DNA from: Streptomyces sindenensis
Lineage (GTDB): Bacteria; Actinomycetota; Actinomycetes; Streptomycetales; Streptomycetaceae
Direction: 5' to 3'
DNA length: 64,000 nt
NCBI RefSeq assembly: GCF_014649035.1
Contig: NZ_BMSG01000001.1
Coordinates: forward strand, 372,001-436,000
Part shown: positions 58,591-64,000 of the stretch, one piece after another
Numbering within the stretch: position 1 is the first letter of the stretch
How the letters are laid out: every line of letters starts with the position of its first letter
The notes under the pieces: generated by a model
What the model was told of the DNA's origin: nothing
Database searches by the model: none
The model's input: the letters and a program-made list of their open reading frames with translations, nothing else
Position numbers and translations under genes: made by a program

Positions 58591-59904
58591 ATGCCTCCCG
58601 CCGATACCGGGGCATCCACCGTCGTGGTGGGTGCCTCTGCCCCGTCGTCCCCCGTCACCACCACCGCCGCCGCGCCGGCCGCCGCCACCCATGAGCGCCT
58701 GGAGCCCGGCCGCCCCGGCTACCGCCGGATGAGCTTCGCCCTCTTCGCCGCCGGTGTCGCGGCGTTCGCCCTCCTCTACTCCACCCAGGCCCTGCTGCCC
58801 GCCGTCTCCGCGTCGTTCGGCGCCACCGCCGGCCAGGCGAGCTGGACGGTCTCGGCGGCGACCGGGGCCCTGGCCCTGTTCGTCCTGCCGCTGAGCGCGC
58901 TCTCGGAGCGGTTCGGGCGGCGGCAGATGATGACGGCGGCGCTGGCGATCGCGGTGCTGGTCGGGCTGCTGGTGCCGTTCGCCCCGTCGATGGGCGCGCT
59001 GATCGCGCTGCGCGCCGTCCAGGGGGCGGCGCTGGCCGGGCTTCCGGCCTCCGCGATGGCGTACCTCGCGGAGGAGGTGCGGCCCAAGGCGCTGATCGCC
59101 GCGATCGGGCTGTTCGTGGCGGGCAACAGCATCGGCGGGATGAGCGGCCGTATCCTCACCGGCTGGGTCGCCCAGGCCTGGGGCTGGCGCGCCGCGCTCG
59201 CGGCGGTCGGGCTGCTCGCGCTGGCGTGCGCGGTCGTCTTCCACTTCCTGATCCCCAAGGCCCGTAACTTCCGCCCCGGTTCGCTGAACCCGAAGGCGCT
59301 GGCGAAGACCGTCGCCACCCACCTGGGCAACCCGCTGCTGGTCCGGCTGTACGCGATCGGCGCGCTGTTCATGACGGTGTTCGGCGCGGTCTACACGGTG
59401 ATCGGCTACCGGCTGGCCGACGAGCCGTTCGGCCTGCCGCAGGGCGTCATCGGATCGATCTTCCTCGTCTACCTGGTGGGGACGGTCTCCTCCGCCGCCG
59501 CCGGACGTCTGGTGGCCCGCCTCGGCCGCCGGGGCGCGCTCTACCTGGCGGTCTCCACCACGACGGCCGGACTGCTGCTCTCGCTGGCCGACCACCTGGC
59601 CGCCGTGCTGCTGGGCCTGGTACTGATCACGGCCGGCTTCTTCGCCGGGCACGCGGTCGCCTCGTCGTCGGTGAGCCGGACGGCGACGGAGGGCCGGGCG
59701 CAGGCGTCGGCGCTCTACCAGTCGGCGTACTACCTGGGCTCCAGCGCGGGCGGCACGCTGGGCGCGGTCGCCTTCCACGCCGGGGGCTGGGCGGCGACGG
59801 TGGCTCTGGGTCTGCTCGCGGTCCTCGGTGTCGTCTCGATCACCCTGTACGGGACCCGGGTGGCGCGGGCGGAGCGGCGGGCGCTGGTTCCGGCGACCCG
59901 CTGA
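58591..59904 (+). CDS. MFS transporter
   Basis: 437 aa, 12 predicted membrane helices. The MFS loop 2-3 motif is LPLSALSERFGRRQMMTAAL; the second-half counterpart is SAAAGRLVARLGRRGALYLA. Family features such as GLPASAMAYLAEEVRPK in helix 4-5 resemble the YnfM/ arabinose-efflux type. It probably exports a small molecule under control of the divergent LysR protein. The first 45 residues are Pro/Ala-rich and cytoplasmic. Confidence 0.92.
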   Translation: MPPADTGASTVVVGASAPSSPVTTTAAAPAAATHERLEPGRPGYRRMSFALFAAGVAAFALLYSTQALLPAVSASFGATAGQASWTVSAATGALALFVLPLSALSERFGRRQMMTAALAIAVLVGLLVPFAPSMGALIALRAVQGAALAGLPASAMAYLAEEVRPKALIAAIGLFVAGNSIGGMSGRILTGWVAQAWGWRAALAAVGLLALACAVVFHFLIPKARNFRPGSLNPKALAKTVATHLGNPLLVRLYAIGALFMTVFGAVYTVIGYRLADEPFGLPQGVIGSIFLVYLVGTVSSAAAGRLVARLGRRGALYLAVSTTTAGLLLSLADHLAAVLLGLVLITAGFFAGHAVASSSVSRTATEGRAQASALYQSAYYLGSSAGGTLGAVAFHAGGWAATVALGLLAVLGVVSITLYGTRVARAERRALVPATR

Positions 59905-60069
59905 GCGGCTTTCCGGGTGCCCCGGACGCGCCTCTCGGACCGGAGCCCGTCATCCCGGCCATGCCGGACCGGGACGCAACCGAGACATACCGGCGCGCAA
60001 CCACCGCACCCCTTCGCACGTCTACCAGGCGTAACCACCAAACCACTGTGGGCGAAGGGGAGTTGCCGC

Positions 60070-60786
60070 ATGGGAGACATGGCGAAGACATCCGGCAGAC
60101 GGCTGCGACGCGGGGTGGCGCTGTCCGTCGCCGGACTGGTGGCCGCTCCGGCCCTGGTCCTGGGCAGCGGCACCGCCGCCCACGCGGCGTCCTGCACGAA
60201 GTCGGTGGGCCCCTACCAGAAGCAGGTCGAGAAGTTCCTCAAGCGGCCCGTGGACGGCAAGCAGTCGACGGCCGACTGCAAGGCGACCCAGAAGTTCCAG
60301 AAGAAGCACGGGATCACCCCCACCATCGGTTACGCCGGCCCGCTGACCTGGCGCACGATGAACACGATGCTCGCCCAGAAGGCGGCCGGGAAGAACCCCA
60401 ACAAGGCGAAGAAGTGCCCCACCAACAAGGGCCGCATCGCCTGTGTCGACCTGACCCGGCAGCTCAGCTGGATCCAGGACGGCAAGAAGCTGAAGTACGG
60501 TCCGGTGCCGGTGCGGACCGGCCGGGACGGCGCGGAGACCCGGACCGGGGCCAAGAAGATCTACTGGCGCAACATCAAGCACTGGTCGACCATCTACAAG
60601 GTCTGGATGCCGTACTCCCAGTTCTTCGACGGCGGCCAGGCGTTCCACTCGGTCACCAAGTCCATGTACAACCCGCCGGGCTCCGGCGGCTGCGTCAACA
60701 TGCGGCCGGCCGACGCGAAGGCATACTGGAAACTGCTGAAGAACGGCGACGACGTGTACGTGTACGGGCGCAAGCCCGGGACCTGA
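60070..60786 (+). CDS. Secreted L,D-transpeptidase with peptidoglycan-binding domain
   Basis: 238 aa from the ATG at 60070 with AAGGGGAG upstream. Signal peptide with RRLRRG, hydrophobic core and AHA-AS cleavage (about residue 41). A peptidoglycan-binding helical domain (about 45-110: PYQKQVEKFLKRPVDGKQST, ATQKFQKKHGI) precedes the YkuD domain with FHSVTKSMYNPPGSGGCVNM, catalytic Cys208. It acts in the wall. This short form differs from the lipoprotein one at 21990 and would make or edit 3-3 cross-links. Confidence 0.92.
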   Translation: MGDMAKTSGRRLRRGVALSVAGLVAAPALVLGSGTAAHAASCTKSVGPYQKQVEKFLKRPVDGKQSTADCKATQKFQKKHGITPTIGYAGPLTWRTMNTMLAQKAAGKNPNKAKKCPTNKGRIACVDLTRQLSWIQDGKKLKYGPVPVRTGRDGAETRTGAKKIYWRNIKHWSTIYKVWMPYSQFFDGGQAFHSVTKSMYNPPGSGGCVNMRPADAKAYWKLLKNGDDVYVYGRKPGT

Positions 60787-60835
60787 GCGAGGCGCTGAGC
60801 CGCATCCCGGGGGATGCCGGACCGACGGGCTCCTG

Positions 60836-60883
60836 AGGGGTGCCGGACGGATCGTGGCCGGAGCCACGGCCTCCGGCACCCCT
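60836..60883. terminator. Hairpin terminator after the L,D-transpeptidase
   Basis: AGGGGTGCCGGA (60836-60847) pairs with TCCGGCACCCCT (60872-60883); the loop holds a second hairpin CGTGGC...GCCACG. Followed by a T-richer TTGTCCGCTTTT. Confidence 0.88.
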
Positions 60884-60982
60884 TGTCCGCTTTTCCGCCC
60901 CGACTGTCAGTGGCCTGCGGTAGCTTCCGACGTACCGGGTGACGGATGCCACAGCGCGAGGGCGCGCGACAGGGGTGGAGCG

Positions 60983-62029
60983 ATGAGCGATCTGACCACG
61001 ACGACGGCCGCGGGAGCGGCGGCGGACACCGGGAAGCCGGATGCCGCCGGGAAGCCGGATGCCGCCGGGATCGACAGCCGTCTGGAAGGGCACCGGGTCG
61101 AGCTGACCGGCTACTGCTACCGGATGCTCGGATCCGCCTTCGAGGCCGAGGACGCGGTGCAGGACACCCTGGTCCGGGCCTGGCGCAACTTCGACAAGTT
61201 CGAGGGCCGCTCCTCCCTGCGCTCCTGGCTCTACCGGATCGCGACCAACGTCTGCCTGGACATGCTGAACGCGGGCAACAAGCGGGCCCGCCCGGTCGAT
61301 CTGACCGGCCCGACACCGCTCGCCCAGGCCGCGCTGAGCCCCCGCCCGGAGAACGTCTGGCTGGAGCCGATGCCCGACGGGCGCGTCCTGCCGTCGGTCC
61401 AGGATCCGGCGGAGGCGGCCGTGGCGCGCGAGTCGGTGCGCCTGGCGTTCGTCGCCGCCCTCCAGCACCTGCCGCCCAAGCAGCGGGCCGTGCTGATCCT
61501 GCGCGAGGTGCTCGCCTGGAAGGCCGCCGAGGTCGCCGAGCTGCTGGAGACCTCCGTGGCCTCGGTCAACAGCGCCCTGCAGCGGGCCCGCGCGACGCTG
61601 ACCGAGACGGAGGGCCGGGCGGGCGATGCGGCGGACCCGCTCGACGAGGAGCAGCAGAAGCTCCTGGAGCGCTATGTGAAGGCGTTCGAGGGCTATGACA
61701 TGGCCGCCCTGACGGCGCTGCTCCACGAGGACGCGGTGATGACGATGCCGCCGTTCGACCTGTGGCTCCGGGGCACCGGGGACATCACGGGTTTCATGAC
61801 CTCGATCGGCGCGGCCTGCGCGGGCTCGAAGCTGGTGCCCGTCTCGGCCAACGGGTCCCCCGGCTTCGCGCACTACAAGCCCGCCGAGGACGGGTCCGGG
61901 TTCGTCCCGTGGGCGGTCCAGGTCATCGACATCCAGGACGGGGCGATCACCGGGATGCACTGCTTCCTGGACGTCCCGCGCTGGTTCCCGCTGTTCGGTC
62001 TGCCGGACCGGCTCCCGGCGGACGCGTAG
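60983..62029 (+). CDS. ECF sigma factor with SnoaL-like C-terminal domain
   Basis: 348 aa from the ATG at 60983, GGTGGAG upstream. Region 2 (LTGYCYRMLGSAFEAEDAVQ, DTLVRAWRNFDKFEG) and region 4 (LQHLPPKQRAVLILREVLAW, VAELLETSVASVNSALQRAR) are followed by a SnoaL-like domain from about residue 225 (LLERYVKAFEGYDMAALTAL). This is the SigG/SigJ-like layout in which the added domain controls activity instead of an anti-sigma factor. The N-terminus has a 6-residue duplication GKPDAA from an 18-bp DNA repeat (61031-61066). No anti-sigma gene is adjacent. Confidence 0.92.
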   Translation: MSDLTTTTAAGAAADTGKPDAAGKPDAAGIDSRLEGHRVELTGYCYRMLGSAFEAEDAVQDTLVRAWRNFDKFEGRSSLRSWLYRIATNVCLDMLNAGNKRARPVDLTGPTPLAQAALSPRPENVWLEPMPDGRVLPSVQDPAEAAVARESVRLAFVAALQHLPPKQRAVLILREVLAWKAAEVAELLETSVASVNSALQRARATLTETEGRAGDAADPLDEEQQKLLERYVKAFEGYDMAALTALLHEDAVMTMPPFDLWLRGTGDITGFMTSIGAACAGSKLVPVSANGSPGFAHYKPAEDGSGFVPWAVQVIDIQDGAITGMHCFLDVPRWFPLFGLPDRLPADA

Positions 62030-62050
62030 AGGGCGTAGAGGGCGTAGAGG
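62024..62050. repeat. Three 9-bp repeats, triplicating the stop codon
   Basis: GCGTAGAGG is repeated three times without a gap. Since 9 is a multiple of three, TAG recurs in frame at 62027, 62036 and 62045. Confidence 0.9.
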
Positions 62051-62060
62051 GCCTGGACGG

Positions 62061-62105
62061 GCGGGTGGGGAGGCGGGCGCCGGACGCGCCCGCCTCCCCA
62101 CCCGC
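62061..62105. terminator. Perfect 20-bp-stem terminator
   Basis: Arms 62061-62080 and 62086-62105 are exact complements with a 5-base loop, between the convergent sigma factor and STAS genes. Confidence 0.92.
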
Positions 62106-62131
62106 GTACGTCAGACCACCCGCGTACGTCG

Positions 62132-62503
62132 TCAGAGACCCGGCACGCGTTCCTCCGGCCCCTCCTCCAGTGCCACCACATCGGCCAGCCCCACCAGGTC
62201 CAGCAGCGCCCGGAGTTCGGGGGGCACGCGGCGCAGCCGCAGGGTGTGTCCGGCCCGGCGGGCGACGAGCCCCAGCCGGGCCACCGCCTCGACGGCGGTC
62301 AGATCCGGCCGGATCACCCCGCCCACATCGCAGTCCACGGCGTCGCCCGGGGCGAGGGCGGCGCCGCACGGACCGGCGAGGGCGCGCTCCAGCTCGGCGC
62401 AGAGGTCGGGTACGACGGCACGGCTGACCCGGCCGGTCACGGTCAGGGCGATCGGATTTTCGGCATCCACACCAGGCAGACCGCACCGGCGGGCGAAAAT
62501 CAT
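62132..62503 (-). CDS. STAS domain protein
   Basis: 123 aa. A STAS-like fold: ALTVTGRVSRAVVPDLCAEL, then AVDCDVGGVIRPDLTAVEAV where the phosphorylated Ser/Thr of anti-sigma antagonists would be near the DLT, and AGHTLRLRRVPPELRALLDLVGL. Members of this MlaB-like group are either anti-sigma factor antagonists or small scaffold proteins. It faces the ECF sigma gene but functional linkage is unproven. Confidence 0.82.
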   Translation of the reverse strand: MIFARRCGLPGVDAENPIALTVTGRVSRAVVPDLCAELERALAGPCGAALAPGDAVDCDVGGVIRPDLTAVEAVARLGLVARRAGHTLRLRRVPPELRALLDLVGLADVVALEEGPEERVPGL

Positions 62504-62689
62504 CGGCCCGTCCCCGACGAGGCTCTCGTGCGGGGGCTTTTTTGCGTCATCTCCGGCTTTCTGTGCGGATTCTGTGAACCAACGCGCCCGGCCTTCCCTC
62601 TAGTTCGGTGAACCGGCGGCCGCAGCCGTCATTCCTGTGTGTCTGCGGGCCGACGGCGTGAAGAACCATCGAGTTCTCCAGGGGGAGAG

Positions 62690-64000
62690 TTGCGCAGACA
62701 CGTGAGAAACGCGTGCATACCGGCGGTCGCCGCGGCGGTGGCCGTGGCACTGGCGGCGGGCATGACCCAGACCGCCGTCGCCCAGCCGGACCCGAAGGGG
62801 GCGTCCGGCGCCCGCACCGAGGGCCGGGAGATGCGTCAGCTGACCCTTGTCACCGGTGACCGGGTCACCGTGGACGCCGAGGGCAGGCCGGTCGCCTTCC
62901 GGCCCGCGAAGGGCCGGGAGAACATCCCGGTCCAGCGGATGAGCCACCGGGGCCACACCCTCGTCATCCCGGCCGACGCCCACCGGCTGATCGTCTCCGG
63001 CAAACTGGACCGCCGGCTCTTCGACGTCACCGAGCTGAGCCGTCCGGAGAACCTCCGGGCCCAGAGGGACGGTCTGAAGCTGATCGTCGGCTACCGGGGC
63101 AAGCAGGCCACCGCCGCGAAGGCGCAGGTCCGCGACGCGGGCTCCACCGAGGTCGGCCGGAGCCTGAAGTCGCTGAACGCCGAGTCGGTGACGACGCCGA
63201 CGACCGACGCGCCGGAGATCTGGAAGGCGCTCACCGAGCGTCGCGCCGAGGGCAGCCAGGTGACGACCGCCGCCGGTATCGACCGGGTATGGCTGGACGG
63301 CGTACGGAAGGCGAGCCTCGACAAGAGCGTCCCGCAGATCGGCACCCCGGCGGCCTGGAAGGCCGGGTTCACCGGCAAGGGCGTCAAGATCGCGGTCCTG
63401 GACACCGGGACGGACTCCAGCCACCCCGACCTCAAGGGCCAGATCCTGGCGGAGAAGAACTTCAGCGCCGCCAAGGACACCAAGGACCGGGTCGGCCACG
63501 GAACGCACGTCGCGTCGATCGCGGCAGGCACCGGCGCGAAGTCGGGCGGCGCGCTCAAGGGCGTGGCCCCGGACGCCAAGCTGCTCTCGGGCAAGGTGCT
63601 GGACGACGAGGGTTACGGCGAGGACTCCGGCATCCTGGCCGGTATGGAGTGGGCGGTCGCCCAGGGTGCCGACATCGTCAACCTGAGCCTCGGCGGCATG
63701 GACACCCCCGAGGTGGACCCGCTGGAGGCCGCGGTCGACAAGCTGTCGGCCGAGAAGGGCGTGCTGTTCGCCGTCGCCGCGGGCAACGACGGCGACGGGG
63801 CGGGCACGGTCGGCTCGCCCGGCAGCGCGGACGCCGCGCTGACCGTGGGCGCGGTCGACGACCGGGACAGGCTGGCGGGCTTCTCCAGCCGCGGCCCGCG
63901 CATCGGCGACGGCGCGATCAAGCCGGACGTGACGGCCCCCGGCGTGGACACCACGGCGGCCATCCCGCCGGGTTCGCTGATCGCCCAGGAGGTGGGCGAG
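62690..64000 (+). CDS. Secreted S8 (subtilisin-like) serine peptidase, 5' part
   Basis: Open to the window edge (437 codons seen). A TTG at 62690 follows AGGGGG closely and gives a positively charged signal peptide; a GTG at 62702 is the alternative start. Signal (RNACIPAVAAAVAVALAAG), then an inhibitor-like propeptide (about residues 45-220), then the catalytic domain with Asp238 in IAVLDTGTDSSHPDL, His270 in VGHGTHVASIAAG, and the oxyanion Asn in VAAGNDGDGAGTV. The catalytic Ser lies past the end of the window. It is exported; Streptomyces has many such peptidases that feed on protein or process secreted partners. Confidence 0.93.
   Translation, partial: MRRHVRNACIPAVAAAVAVALAAGMTQTAVAQPDPKGASGARTEGREMRQLTLVTGDRVTVDAEGRPVAFRPAKGRENIPVQRMSHRGHTLVIPADAHRLIVSGKLDRRLFDVTELSRPENLRAQRDGLKLIVGYRGKQATAAKAQVRDAGSTEVGRSLKSLNAESVTTPTTDAPEIWKALTERRAEGSQVTTAAGIDRVWLDGVRKASLDKSVPQIGTPAAWKAGFTGKGVKIAVLDTGTDSSHPDLKGQILAEKNFSAAKDTKDRVGHGTHVASIAAGTGAKSGGALKGVAPDAKLLSGKVLDDEGYGEDSGILAGMEWAVAQGADIVNLSLGGMDTPEVDPLEAAVDKLSAEKGVLFAVAAGNDGDGAGTVGSPGSADAALTVGAVDDRDRLAGFSSRGPRIGDGAIKPDVTAPGVDTTAAIPPGSLIAQEVGE

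Overview
The window is Streptomyces chromosomal DNA. It has very high GC, strong G/C bias at codon third positions, GTG and TTG starts, and markers such as mycothiol conjugate amidase (mca), the AfsQ1/AfsQ2/SigQ signalling set, a biotin-dependent acyl-CoA carboxylase with an epsilon subunit, and an LAxTG cell-wall anchor. From memory, much of the order (mca-DUF4307-greA-ABC-ilvA-marR-metB-msrA; hutH-cdgE-crotonase-cya-birA-pccB-pccE-maf-accA-deoR-lpdA-pnp-pmm-deoC-aldh; sigQ/afsQ1/afsQ2) matches the core of model Streptomyces, so this is mostly core chromosome with small strain-variable stretches. No rRNA, tRNA, CRISPR array, prophage or intact transposon was seen.

Layout. 1-7.3 kb: ATP-grasp ligase, a large STAND/TPR signalling ATPase, mca with a small membrane protein, DUF4307 protein, greA. 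7.3-15.7 kb: DrrAB-type exporter, threonine ammonia-lyase, MarR regulator, a sigma-region-4-like protein with a small membrane protein, DUF1059 protein, cystathionine gamma-synthase, a TPR-like membrane protein, msrA. 15.7-19 kb is patchy: tandem repeats, a start-less remnant resembling a TetR C-terminus, a ClgR-like XRE regulator, an orphan membrane protein and gdhA. 19-29.5 kb: RDD protein, PAS-PP2C phosphatase, L,D-transpeptidase, LAxTG surface protein, hutH, the GGDEF protein cdgE, enoyl-CoA hydratase, adenylate cyclase. 29.7-37 kb: birA, pccB, pccE, maf and accA, meaning the carboxylase plus the ligase that biotinylates it, then a TetR regulator.

37-56 kb contains the most coherent system: nucleoside salvage and deoxyribose breakdown. 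Purine nucleoside phosphorylase, a phosphohexomutase-family enzyme (likely phosphopentomutase), deoC, a full aldehyde dehydrogenase and an overlapping truncated, apparently catalytically dead aldehyde dehydrogenase lie close together; adenosine deaminase is about 9 kb further on. The same perfect 12-bp palindrome (CTACGCGCGTAG) lies 16-25 bp upstream of the start codons of pnp, deoC and add, and its last three bases begin a plausible -10 box each time. This points to one regulator for the dispersed set; the DeoR-family gene at 37345-38307 is a candidate but unproven. Between these sit a uridine-kinase-like gene and the sigQ-afsQ1-afsQ2-lipoprotein cluster, with a perfect AfsQ1 box in the divergent promoter region.

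56-64 kb: an alpha/beta-hydrolase with Gly at the nucleophile position, a LysR/MFS divergent pair with a candidate operator, a secreted L,D-transpeptidase, an ECF sigma factor with a SnoaL-like C-terminus, a STAS protein, and the start of a secreted S8 peptidase cut by the window edge. Intergenic DNA is rich in perfect long-stem hairpins and short tandem repeats, several with exact 9-, 16-, 20- or 45-bp periods.
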